Assembly (NCBI RefSeq): GCF_029168945.1 | Contig: NC_083609.1 | Coordinates: forward strand, 25,727,501-25,791,500 | DNA from: Cannabis sativa | Lineage: Eukaryota; Streptophyta; Magnoliopsida; Rosales; Cannabaceae | DNA: 64,000 nt | Reading direction: 5' to 3' | Shown: piece by piece, positions 47,451 through 60,363 of the stretch | Numbering within the stretch: the first letter of the stretch is position 1 | How the letters are laid out: each line of letters begins with the position of its first letter | The notes under the pieces: model-generated | What the model saw: the letters and a program-made list of their open reading frames with translations, nothing else | Database searches by the model: none | What the model was told of the DNA's origin: nothing | Made by a program: the position numbers and the translations under genes

Positions 47451-50400
47451 AAGCTCATTATTTGAAAAGAGTTGTATTTTCTATTGATTCTCCTTATTTA
47501 TTCTATTTATTTTAAATATATATTTATTTAATTAAAATTTCCAATTTAGAATGAAAAATTCTAAATATAAATTTTAATTTAATATTTATAAATTTTACTT
47601 AGATGGATATGAAAATAACATGAATTATTTCCATCTTAGTAATAATTTCCAATAAATATTTAGAAAAAATATTTAAGTTGTTACAAAATTAATTTAAATT
47701 AATTTACAACTCAAATTTAATTTTCTATAAATATATATTGCATTTCGAAAAATTAAAGTATTTAAGAATACAATTTTCGAAAAATGCATATTAAAATAAA
47801 GAATAAATCCTGGAAAAATTATTCTAATTTAATGTTGGCCCAAAATTAATTTATAAAATTAATTTACAACAAAAAATATCATTTTCCAATTTAATTAAAT
47901 ATATAAGAAAAATTTCAAATATTTAAGTATGATGATGAAAATCAACTTAAATATTAATTTTCTATTTAATTAAATACACTAAAAAAATACTTCAAGCAAA
48001 AATATCACCTATCTAGATTTTCCTTTGACTAATTAATTCAATTTCTAATAATATACTTTAATTCAATTTATTTTAAATTAATCAATAAATGAAAAAATCA
48101 TTGATTTAAGTTGATCCAAGAATTAATTAAAATAATTAATTTACAACTTAATCTATTTTTCAAGATAAAATTCGAAATTCTAGCATTTAAGAAATGCAAT
48201 TTCGAAAATTGATTAATAAAATAAAGAAAAAATATATTTTGAAAATTATTTAAATTTAGTTGAAAAATTAAATTTCAACTAAAAATAATTTTCTATTTAA
48301 TTAAATGTCATGAAAAAGAAATATTTAAGTATGATGATAAAATCAACTTAGATATTTAATTTTCAAATTAATTAAATGTATTAAATTCAAGAAATAAATA
48401 ATTAAGTGTAGAGAAGGCTTAATTATTAATCTCTAGTTTAATACTAGGAAAAATATACTTAAAATAAATTGTACCAAAATTAATTATTTAAATAATTAAT
48501 TTCACAATTTATGATATTTTCCTATTTAATATTAGAAATAATAAGTAGTCTAGAAATAACTATCTAGAAAATATCTTATTTGACTAAGTATCTTTTCCAA
48601 AAAATTTGAAAAAATATCTAATTTAAGTTGTATTAGAAAAAATCTAGAACTTAAATATTTTCAAATTTAAATTTAATTAAATATCAAAAATTAAGTTGTA
48701 ACCACTTAATTTGAAAAATATTCCATTTTAAGTTAATATTCGAAAAGATATTAACTTAAAAAATATCTAAAGAATTTTAATAACCAATGCCTAAAATTCC
48801 TCAACTTAATTTTGAAATTTTGAATTCAAAAGATATTCAGATTTAAGTTGGTTAGTTGAAGATAACTAAATATCAACTTAAATAGGAATATTTAATGAAA
48901 AATTTAAATTAAGTTCCAGAAAGAATCTAGATGGTTATAATTCTATATTTAATTAAATACAAGAAAATACATATAGTTTAGCTTAGAATAAAAAATTCTT
49001 TAAACTATATTTTTCTTAAATTAATTTCAAAATAAATGAAATTAATTATGTTGCTAATTCAATTTTAATTAGGTTAAACTAGTTTAATTAACCTAGTACA
49101 GTCATTCAAATCAGGCAAATGGGCCTTCACAATTGGGGTAGTTTGTGTGAGGGGGTGCTGGGTTCAGTATGTCGTACCCACTTCTATGGCTCCCAACTCT
49201 CACACAAGGCCCAAAAGAGAGGAATTTAACCTTAATAAGAACAACTGTTATTAATTGAATAGGCCCAAAAACTAAATGGGCCTAAATAAATCCTATCAAG
49301 AACTATGATAATTTATTTTAGCAACATTAACCTATATGCATCTATAATAAAATTAAACACATAGGCTCACACAGGCACACTTTGGATGGGTCCTATCATG
49401 TTGCTAGGTCATACACAGATGAAAGAAGATTGTAAATTATACATTTACAAATTATTATCTTGACCACGGGAGCCATCAGATCATTAGATCTGGCAAAAGG
49501 TAACCATGGCTATTTGCAATCAAGTAATAATAGGTTTTGAAAAACTTACACATAAGTTAAAACACATACTCCTGCAACAGGGTTAGCTGGATAGTTGGAA
49601 GTAGGATTTATTTAATTTTAAATAAATAATTTCGAATAAATAAATAATTAAATTAAAAAAAAAATTAATATTCGAAAAATAATTTAAAAAAAATTAATTT
49701 CGGAATTTAAAATTAAATTTCGAAAATAAAAAAAAATTAAAATTAAACCTACTTTTTATCTTATATCTATTTAAAATTACATGATTATAAATATCTATTT
49801 TAAATTTAAATAAGGTCAAAATATCTTAAAAAGATTTAAAAAAAAATCTTAAAAGATAAGATATTTTTAAATATCTTAAAAGATAAGATATTTTAAAATA
49901 TCTTAAAAGATTTTATAAATATCTTAAAAGATATTTTTAAAATATCTTAAATATCTTAAAAGATATTATAAATATCTTAAAAGATATTATAAATATCTAA
50001 AAAATCTGACCTTAAATTTTAAAAAAAATATAATCAAATTTAAAAATAAGATAGATTTTTAAGCAAAAAGATAAATACTAATTCTATTCGAATTCAAATT
50101 ACACTAATATCTTGAATTAATTTAAAAAAAATAAATTAATTCAAAATGATAATTAGAATTGAATTAGGAATAGTAATAGTATATATACAAAACCATACAA
50201 AAAATTGGAAGTTAATTCCATGAAAAAGTATGAAAAATTGAAGAAAAAGGAAAAAATCCGAAACTGTACGGACAGTTCTGCGATTGCAGAAAAATATCAG
50301 CACAGCCCCGATTTTGTCAAATCTTCAAAAAATCATAACTAATTCAAATAAAATCCAAATTGAGTTCTGTAAAAGGCTAACTTGCTTAATTTTTTCCATA

Positions 50401-50568
50401 CTATCCAATAAAAATAATTCCAGAATCGAAATCACAATTATTTTTTACGAAAATTTCACAAACATCAATCATTCATCAAATAACACTCAATACAACATGA
50501 TACCATCCAAAGAACATACAAACAATCGTTTTAAAGTCCAAATTTCTTGCAAGTAAATCAATTACCAT
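47451..50568 (-). other. AT-rich leader of element D
   Basis: Non-coding. It contains the conserved leader block (49113-49232) and a palindrome-rich tandem tract (49820-50000). Confidence 0.8.
49820..50000. repeat. Tandem ATCTTAAAAGAT palindromes
   Basis: About eight imperfect units around AAATATCTTAAAAGATA, each self-complementary. The equivalent leader segment of A (about 34880-35010) has only scattered ATCTTATTTT units, so the array is expanded in D. Confidence 0.85.
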
Positions 50569-50583
50569 GGCTCTGAGGCCAGT

Positions 50584-52477
50584 TGTTGGAAATTATTTTA
50601 CCAGGATCTTAGATCTACTCACAAGTATGTTTATTAACATCCTAAATAAGAACTTTCTAAAACGATAAATTAAACACATATAAAGTTTAAGAAACCTTAC
50701 ATTGGGTGCAGCGGAATATAATGACTCCTTCCGTTCAGATATCTAGCCCTTGATTCCTTTACGTAGCGAGCATTATCAATATACGAACACGGATCTCTTT
50801 CTCCGAATCTTTGATCTTTGAATCTCCTTTCTTGATGATCTTTCTTCACGATCTTCCTCACTATGATTGAGGTATCATGATGTGTGTGGGCACTATTTGT
50901 AATCACTAAGGATTTCGAAATTCTCTAGAGGGAAGAGAAGAAGTGACGGCTAAAGATAGGGAGAGAGAAGGCTCGGGTTTTTCTACTGAAGGAAAAATAG
51001 AAAATTTAAGTGTAAATTTCACGAAGCCTTCACTATCTATTTATAGCATTCCACTAGGGTTAGGTTTGAATTATTTGGCATTAAAATAATGAAAAAATCA
51101 GTTTAAATTTCCTACAAAAGTGGCTGGCCCTACACTTAGTGGATTGGGCCTTGCTTTTTGCAATTTTGTAATTTTAACACCTTTTGTATCTGATTTTCTC
51201 AAAAATACCAATTTCCTAATTCAACCATTTAAATGCCAATTCTAACTATTTAATAACTATAAATAATTATTAAATAATATTGTCATTTATCATATTTATT
51301 AATTGAACCATACAAAGTATCATAATTAACAAATATGCCCCTATAAACTCTTTCTTTACAATTTCGCCCTTACTTAGTGAAAAATTCACAAATAGACATA
51401 GTCTAATTTGAGAATTATAATTGATTAATCAAAACCAATTACATGAGTCTTACAAGCAATATTATCTCAACTAGTGGGGGGACCATGGGTCTATATAACC
51501 GAGCTTCCAATAAGTAGATCAAGAATTTAGCACTAAAATTCACTAACTTATTAATTCTTCGTTGAATCCACGCATAGAACTTAGAATTGCACTCTCAGTA
51601 TATAGAATGCTCTATATGTTCCACCATATAGACACATCATTAGTTATCCATTGTTATAATCCTAATGTGATCAATGATCCTCTATATGAATGATCTACAC
51701 TGTAAAGGGATTAAATTACCGTTACACCCTACAATGTATTTATTCCTTAAAACACTTGACCCCGTATAAATGATATTTCAGCTAATGTGAAATGAGTACT
51801 CCACCATTTATGTTCGTTTGGTCAAGCTCGAAGGAGATCATCCTTTGCTTACTATTCGCCAGATAGAAGCTATAGATTCCATGTTTATGATAGCGCTCCC
51901 ACTCAATTGCACTACCGTGTTCCCAAAATGTACGTATCACCCTGACCTAAAAGTAGGCTTAACTAACAAATCAAAGAACACGAATAGCCTTTCAAGATTG
52001 AGCCTAATCATATCAGGATTAAGATCATTTGATCTAGGATCAACTTAGGCGATATTGACTTGAATAGATATTACGGTAAGTTTAATAAATCTAAGTCAAA
52101 GTTCAATATCGGTCCCTTCCGATGCATACTCCATGCATCCAACCTGAGCTTTACTTTAACCAATGCTCTGGAAGGAACATAGCACTTCTCCAAATGCAAG
52201 TAAACTCTGTTGTAGATTATCATATCAGTAAAACCCTGTGTCTGATAAATCTAGGAAACTTTATTCACATAGTCATGTTTACTTTCCAATGTGTTGACGG
52301 CACAATAAACAGGATCAAGTATGTGAAAAGGGTTTCAGATGAATTTATACATTATGTACATATAATCATGAAATAAATCATGTGAACCATGCAACATTAA
52401 ATGTTATTTCTGATCTATATTAATAAGTAAATCTGATTATATTGAAATGAGTTTTATTTAGGGCATAAAACCCAACA
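50584..52477 (-). repeat. 5' LTR of element D
   Basis: 1894 bp, beside the primer site TGGCCTCAGAGCC (minus strand, 50569-50581). Confidence 0.95.
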
Positions 52478-55400
52478 CATCTCATCATCAGACTTTCTAG
52501 CACACAGGCAAGTCTCGAAATCTGATGTGGTGTAGTCTAAGAGTTTTAAACAAACTCCCTTATTGACTAACATATAGTTCCTCTTCTTAATCTTAAGATT
52601 TACTTGATTGTCTTCCAATGTTCCTCTCCTGGATTAATCTGATGCCTACTCATTACTCCCACTCAACAGCAGGTGTCTGGTCTAAGGCATACAAAAGCAT
52701 ATCTGAGACCTCTCACTGTTGATTTAAGAAATTCTTCTATGGCTTTATCTTTTCTGGAATAGTAGAGACTTTTCCTTAGATAAATAAAATCTATCTCTAA
52801 GAAGTTGTGAAGCTTCTATAGATTTCCATTGGAAAGAAAATGCATCAGCATCTCATGCTTGCATTAGAGTAAGTAATTACCAGGTATACCACAAGCCATA
52901 GGTTTAGATAAACTCAAACCTATAATACTAGGAATAGGAAGTTTTGTTAAGTCCATTGAATAGACTTATTAACGAAAATTTCCTTTCATGTCCTTGTAAT
53001 AGAAAACTTTAGGTTACTCCATGTGAATGGATCAAACCATAGTTCTATTGGCTTTCTTCTTAGTTTCTTATCTTGACAATCCATTACTTGTTTAAACTCG
53101 CAATGGATTTTAATCACTAGTGTCTTCCAAGTTATAACAAGGTGAGTTCCTAGAAACTCTCCCACTACAACAAGGTACCGTGAACTATGTCAAAGAAAAC
53201 TAAATGGTATAGACCTCTTCAGTTGTATTAAGACAACAGAGGCAGTGGGATCATCTTGTAACGAATAAGATGATATAACACTTATGGAATCAAGAAAAAA
53301 AATATCTCCTTTATTTGCTACTTTATTTTCAGACTTAGTCATTTTCTTAGAAAAGCAGTATTTGTTTAAACAAACACTTTCTTATCTAATGACTATGGGA
53401 TGCTCCACCCCGAATCACTTAGAATAGCTAACAAACATGCAAACCAGGGTTAGCAGTTCTAGCTTTTCTTAAGATTAGGTCATCCATGAATCTAGTAATG
53501 ATTTACATTAAGTATACAACCATTACATTATTCTGAAATTTTATTTCCATAGAAGGATTTAGGCAACGACTAGTAACTAATCATCAATATGCAACTCGAA
53601 TTTCTGGGGAGGTAAGTTTGGATATTATTCAAAATCAAATTAATGATCTTTGAACTGCATATCTACTAACTTTTTCTCCACCCCTATCAGTTCGCAAGAT
53701 CTTTAACCACTTACCTTCACCATTGCTAGAAATTCATGAAATTTTTCAAACATTTCAAATTTCTTTAGCATAAGGTAAAATCTAGAGTGATCGTTTTAAG
53801 AATACAACGAAAACTCATATCCACCCCTGAATGTACATCCATCTGCAAATGAGACAATTATACTTTCAGTGGATATAGGCATATTAACTCTTTGCAGAGA
53901 ATGATCTTGTCAAAACCACTATGAACAAGATACAAATGCCATAGATTTATAAAATATGTGGTTGTATCTTTTAGTTACAACAAAGAGTTCTTAGAATAGT
54001 GCAAGTGGATTCTGGTCACAGAATACTAAACTCATACAGTTTAAATCCATTGATAGAAAATGGTTATGAAACACTTGTGAAAGTGTAACTGTATAATTAG
54101 TAATTCTTTCTTGGACCACCACTACTAATCTAACTCTATGATTTGCCTATACAAGTAGGAGATATCTAAGATTGAGGATTTATATCATTTTGGGATAGAA
54201 TTCCGGGAATATAATCATATGCGTCATCTAGTTTCTTAAGAGAAAATAAGACTTTATTTATAGACCATTCATCCAATGATATGTCATTAAGCTAATTCGA
54301 AATGAATAAGCTAAGAGGAATTAGGATAATTTCGTTTTAAATAAGAATCCAACGATGCTCCGATTAGCGAGAGTCAAAGTAATCTTATTTATACAATCTT
54401 CTTGTTTCATATTGTAAAACACTAGTCTAGGGTGTCATCAATTGATGAACAGCTAGATGTTGCATTTACAATATTTATCTTTCGAGATCTAATACTATTA
54501 TGTTAGTCTAATGGTGAAAATCCATTAGGGATTTATCTCATTAGAAAAACAAATCAAGTTAGACCAACAATGAAGATTCGAAATTAAACTACAATTTAAT
54601 AACAGAAAATAACATGGTTCAATACAAATTCATACACAATTCAGAAATTATGAAGCACATAGCAAGTAGGAATGACAAGTGAAAATACTAAAACATACAA
54701 TCCTAAATAATTTCCAAGGTTTTCAACAAACTGATATCAGTGTCCCGTTTCGGCGAGAGTCAAAGCTATCATTCATTGAATAGAGTTGTCAGCTCGTCTA
54801 AAATGTCAAATATTCTAGCAACCTTTTATTCGATCAAGATGTGAATCCGCGTTGTCCCGTTTAGGCGAGAGTCAAGGCTATTCTATCTTATGAGCTTCCA
54901 CCATTGTTTCATATTCTTGCAAGTCTTATACAGTCGCCACCATTAGGGTGGTCATAAACTATATAAAAAACTTACAAGATTACTTATCTTTCGAGATTAA
55001 ACGGTGCTAACTTGCTAATGAACGTTCCTCCATTAGGGAGGATTACTCACTAAAACAATAGCTATGTAAAACCAACAATGGAGATCGAATATCCTTAATA
55101 ATAAAGCTCATTATTTAATGAAGGGTTGTATTTTCTTCTAATATTTATTTTAATCCATTTATTTTAAATATATATTTATTTAATTAAAATTTCCAATTTA
55201 GAATGAAAAACTCTAAATCTAAATTTTAATTTAATATTTATAAATTATACTTAGATGGATACGAAAATAACGTGAATTATTTCCATCTTAGTAATAATTT
55301 CCATAAATATTTAGAAAATTATTCAATTTAAGTTGTTTCAAAATTAATTTGAATTAATTTACAACTCAAATTTAATTTTCTATAAATATATATTGCATTT

Positions 55401-58011
55401 TCGAAAATGCTTTAAAATAAAATAAAATAAATCTTGGAAAATTACTCTAATTTTATGTTGGCCCAAAATTAATTAATAAAAATTAATTTTCAACAAAAAA
55501 ATATAATTTTTCTATTTAATTAAATATCTAAGAAAAATTTCAAATATTTAAGTATCATGATTAAAAAATCAACTTAAATATTAATTTTCTATTTAATTAA
55601 ATACACTAGAAAAATACTTCAAGCAAAACAGATAATATCTATCTAGACTTTCATAGACTAATTAATCCAATTTCTAATTATAATATATTTTAGTTCATTT
55701 ATTTTAATTAACCATCAAATGAAAAAGTCACTGATTTAAGTTGGTCCAAAATTAAATAAATAATTTTCAACTTTAATCTATTTTTCAAATAAAATCGAAA
55801 TTTCTACATTAAAGAAATGTAATTTCAAAATTTTGGGAATAAAATATATTCTGAAAATTATTCAAACTTAAGTTATTCTGAAATAAGATTCCAAACTTAA
55901 AATAATTTTCAACTTTAATTAAATAACATGAAAATAACAATATTAAAGTATCATGATGAAAATCAACTTAGATATTGAAATTTTCAATTTAATTAAATGT
56001 ATTAAATTCAAGAAATAAATAATTAAATGAAAAGGAAACTTAATTATTAATTCTAGTTTAATACTAGGAAAATATTCTAAACTTAGATTGTACCAAAATT
56101 AATTATGAGACAATTAATTTCACAATCAATGATATTTTCCTATTTAATATTAGAAATAATAACTAGTACTAGAAATAACTATTAAGAATATATCATTGAC
56201 TAAGTGTTTTTCTAAAATTAACTTTAAAATATTACAATGAAAAATAAATTTCATATATTTTAAAAGTTAATTATGTTGCTAATTCAATTTTAATTGGGTT
56301 AGACTAATATAATTAACCTAATACAATTATTTAAATAAGGCAAATGGGCCTTCACAATTGGGGTAGTTCATGTGAGGGGGAGCTGGGTTCAGTATGTCGT
56401 ACCCACTTCTATGGCCCCTAACTCTCACACAAGGCCCAAAAGAGAGGAATTTAACCTTAAAATAAACAATTGTTATTCATTGAATAAGTCCAAATCTAAT
56501 TGGACCTAAATAAATTTCCTTATGTCAAAATTTATTTTAGCAACCTAGTCCATTTACTTAGTAAAAACTTAAATGGGCTCCCTATATGTATCTAAGCCCA
56601 AAAGCAAACATATAGGCTCACACAGGTCAAATGATTTGGATGGACCCTATCATGTTACTAGGTTTACACAGATGAAAGAAGTACAAAATTTACCTATTAC
56701 AAATTATTTATAAGATCTATCGTCAATTGGACTATGATTAAAATCAGATCAATGGATCATGATCTGTCAACAAGTTAATCATAGCAATTTAGATCAGATA
56801 AATAATAGGTTTGTTAAAAAGTTTTGAATAAACAATATAAACAAACAAACATTGTCCATGTAACAGATGTGAATCAAGATATTAATATAATTAAATTATT
56901 ATTCTTAAACTAACCAAATAAAGGAAACTAATTTTAAAATATCTAGGTTTATTTGAATCAAATTAAATTAAATATCTAATAAGATCAATGATTTAAAAGG
57001 AAAGAATCTCCAATATCACTTTCAGATCTTATAATTTAATAAAATAAACCAATTTTAAAATAGATTTTGTTAAATAATAATTACCATAATTATATGTCAA
57101 AATATCTCAAATTAAGCAATATTCAAATCTCTACAAAAATATCTTTGTTATTTAAATATTTAAGATATGATTTATAAATGTCTAATAAGGAAAAAAATGA
57201 TATATATATATAGAAAAAATATCATTTTTATACTTATAATTTATAAATAATTAAATATTTAACAAAATAACAAATTTTTTGAATTTGAAAACATTATGGT
57301 AAGTATATCTATAAAAATATCTATGTTAATTTCAAATTTATTAATTATTTAATTTGCCATATAAGATAATTTTAATATAATATTTTAAATAAAAAGACAA
57401 AGTTATCTTTTAATTTAAAATATCTTAAATATCAAAATATCTAATCTTATAATTAAATAATAAATAAATATTAAAGAAGTTAACAAATTTTTAAATCTGA
57501 CCATAATAGGAAATATTTAAAATTGAAAAACATTCCAAAATAAAAATATTTAAAAATTGGAAAAATTCCAAATTGAAAATATTTAAAATTGGAAACATTT
57601 CACTTTAGAAATATTTAAAATTGGAAAAATAAATTTTGGGAAACAATCCCATGAAAAAATTGGATTTTTGGGGAAAAAACCTCAAAAAATCGCAATTTAT
57701 GGGGAACTGCCAGGATAGGCTGCATGCACCAACTATGATTTCCAATCTTCCAAAATTCATATCTTTCTCAATTTTTATCGGAATCGAGTTCCGTAAAAAA
57801 CAAAATTGCTTAATTTTTCACAAGGAATCCAAATAAAATATCTTCAAAAATTGAAAAAATATATTTCATGGAAAAATTTCGTACAACATTAACATTCATC
57901 ACATAAGCACATAAACCAACATGAAACCATCCAAATCAACACAAAAACATGCAATCATCTTTTTATTCATATTACATGAAAGTAAATCATTACCATGGCT
58001 CTGGTGCCAGT
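52478..58011 (-). mobile_element. Internal region of element B right of D
   Basis: Decayed pol relics (about 52480-54720), twin motif (54741-54763, 54853-54875), then AT-rich leader (55130-57990) with conserved block 56339-56456. The leader differs from that of A and D after about 56800, which fits the sub-family split seen in the LTRs. No gene. Confidence 0.85.
57997..58009 (-). other. Primer binding site of element B
   Basis: Minus strand TGGCACCAGAGCC, two bases inside the 5' LTR; the last nine bases match the initiator-Met primer site except for one change. Confidence 0.85.
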
Positions 58012-59928
58012 TGTTGGAAATAATTTTACTAGGATCTAGATTTACTAACAAGTATGTTGGATTAACAACGTAATATGAATTCTAAAACAATGAAAATAAA
58101 CACATATAAAGTTAGAAAACCTTACAGTGGGTGCAGCGGAATAATATGACTCTTTCCGTTCAGATCTCTAGCCCTTGATTCCTTTCTGTAGCAGAGCATC
58201 ACCAAGATCTGAACCTGGATCTTCTTTTCTCCTTCTTTGATGCAGAAATTCCATAGTCTTCCATACTATGATTGAGATACCACTTGATGTGTGTGGGCAC
58301 TACTCATCTCACAAGGATTTCGAAATTTCTCTCTATTTTTCTCTCTTAATTTCGTGGCTTTTCATCCATACAAGAGAAGAGAGCAAGGTTTCTTTATATA
58401 GGGAAAAGGGAGAGCACAACTTTCCAAATAAAACAGTTTCCTCTTTTACTGTGTAATTGATTAACTGCCATATTTAGTGTGATTCACCACTTTCCTATTA
58501 TAGCTAGGCTTTGATTAGCAATTACATGACAATTAAAAAATAAAAATAATAATTGGGAAACACAAAGGGAGTGCTTCGGCCATAGAGGGAATATGGGCCT
58601 CACTTGGATTTTGCAGTTTCCTCAATTTTATTTCAATTTCTCCAAAAATGCCATTTTTCCAATTCTAATCATTTAAATGCCAAAACTAATTATTTAATAA
58701 CTAAAATAGATTATTAAATAATATTGTCATTTAAAATAATTATTAATTAGACATACAAAGTCTCTTAATTAATAATTAAACCTAGAAACCCTTTTCTTTA
58801 CGATTTCATCCTTAAACTGTGAGAATTCATAAAGTAGATATAGTCTAACTTTTAGAATCATAATTGATTAATTAAAATCAATTAACTGAGTCTTACAAGC
58901 AGTATGGCCTCAACTTGTATGGGGACCATGGGTCTATATAACCGAGCTTCCAATAAGTCGAACCGAATTTACCAAGTAAATTCCCTAACTTATTAATTCC
59001 TCATTGAATCCACACTTAGAACTTGGAATAGCACTCTCAGTCATATAGAAACGCTCTATATGTTCCACGATATAGACACGTCATTAGTTATCCATTGTTA
59101 TAACCCTAATGTGATCAATGATCCTCTATATAGATGATTTACACTGTACAGGGATTAAATTACCGTAACACCCTACAATGTATTTTATCCTTAAAACACT
59201 TAACCCTGTATAAATGATATTTCACCTAAGTGAAATGAGATCTCCACCATTTATCTTCGTTTGGTTAAGCTCGAAGGAAATCATCCTTTACTTCTATTTG
59301 CCAAATAGAAGCTATAGATTCCATATTTATGTTAGCGCTCCCCCACTCAATTGCATTACTGTGTTCCCAAAATGTACGTATTACCCTGATACAAAACTGG
59401 GCTTAACTAACAAATCAAAGAACACGAGTAATACTCTTGAAATTGAGCCTAACCATATCAGGATTTCGATCATGTGATCTAGGATCAACTTATGATATTG
59501 AATTGAATAGATGTTTACGGTAAGTTTCAAAATCTAATTCAAAGTTCAATATCGGTCCATTCCAATAAATACTCCATGCATCCGATACTGGTAAACTTTG
59601 CCAATGTCCTGGAAAGGACATAACACTTTTCCAAGGTGTAAGAATACCTATCGCTGATTATACCATGTCAGTCTAAATCCAGTGTTCTGACAAATCAGTG
59701 AATCAACTTTTGAACATATAATAAAGATTATATTCCACTGTGCTGACAACACTATAATCTTTAACCAGCTCATATGTTCAGGACTTAAAAACAATTCATA
59801 CATTATATACCTATAATCATGAAATAAATCATGTGAACCATGCAACATAAAATGTTATTTCTGATCTTTATTAATGAGTAAATCTGATTATATGAAATGA
59901 GTTTTATTTAGGGCATAAAACCCAACAC
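58012..59928 (-). repeat. 5' LTR of element B
   Basis: 1917 bp partner of 40014-41931. Its plus-strand right end (CCCAACA) abuts element A's 3' LTR fragment. Confidence 0.95.
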
Positions 59929-60261
59929 GAACTACCTTAGTGTATGAGTAGTGCCCACACACATCAAGTGATACCTCAATCATAGTGAGGAAGATCGTGA
60001 AGAAAGATCATCAGCAAAGGAGTTTCAGCATCAAAGATTCAGAGAAGAGATCCAGGTTCAGATATTGATAATGCTCTGCTACAGAAAGGAATCAAGGGCT
60101 AGATATCTGAACGGAAGGAGTCATATTATTCCGCTGCACCCAATGTAAGGTTTCCTAAACTTTATATGTGTTTAATTTATCGTTTTAGAAAGTTCTTATT
60201 TAGGATGTTAATAAACATACTTGTGAGTAGATCTAAGATCCTGGTAAAATAATTTCCAACA
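59929..60261 (+). repeat. Terminal fragment of element A's 3' LTR
   Basis: About 333 bp matching 34020-34354 of A's 5' LTR, ending ATTTCCAACA and followed by the LINE. The upstream about 1.56 kb of this LTR is absent. Confidence 0.92.
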
Positions 60262-60363
60262 ACATGCTCCTTCTCAAATGGGACCCTCATATCCCTATCA
60301 ATTTGACAGGAATCCAGCTGAGTTTGAACCTCTTGTATCTTAGCATTAAGATCACCAAACTAC
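60262..60363 (-). pseudogene. LINE ORF fragment (right part)
   Basis: Minus-strand frame reads KIQEVQTQLDSCQIDRDMRV and PFEKEHA, and joins directly to LRSQLDEILIQKN at 32459 once element A is removed. It is then cut again by element C at 60364. Confidence 0.88.

Larger units (their letters stand above)
42372..52477 (-). mobile_element. Element D: complete non-coding copia derivative
   Basis: 10,106 bp with 3' LTR 42372-44265, polypurine tract 44266-44280, internal region to 50583, primer site 50569-50581 and 5' LTR 50584-52477. Perfect target duplication CATCT (42367-42371, 52478-52482). The insertion point is inside the RNase H relic of element B, and the interrupted B sequence rejoins cleanly, matching uninterrupted D and C at that site. 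No gag or pol frame is open. A large part of it (about 43.7-51.0 kb) carries unusual CTG/CAG changes. Confidence 0.96.
40014..59928 (-). mobile_element. Element B: non-coding copia derivative, interrupted by D
   Basis: Minus-strand copy: 3' LTR 40014-41931, polypurine tract 41932-41946, internal 41932-42371 and 52478-58011, primer site 57997-58009, 5' LTR 58012-59928. Element D is inserted at 42371/42372. The two LTRs differ at few sites. The outer flanks, CCTGC (40009-40013) and CGAAC (59929-59933), do not match and belong to two distant parts of element A. Internal pol relics are as decayed as in A. Confidence 0.93.

Noticed and set aside
50284..50556. A 90-codon frame next to the D primer site
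   Set aside because: AT-rich leader sequence, antisense to the element, not preserved as a frame in A or B.
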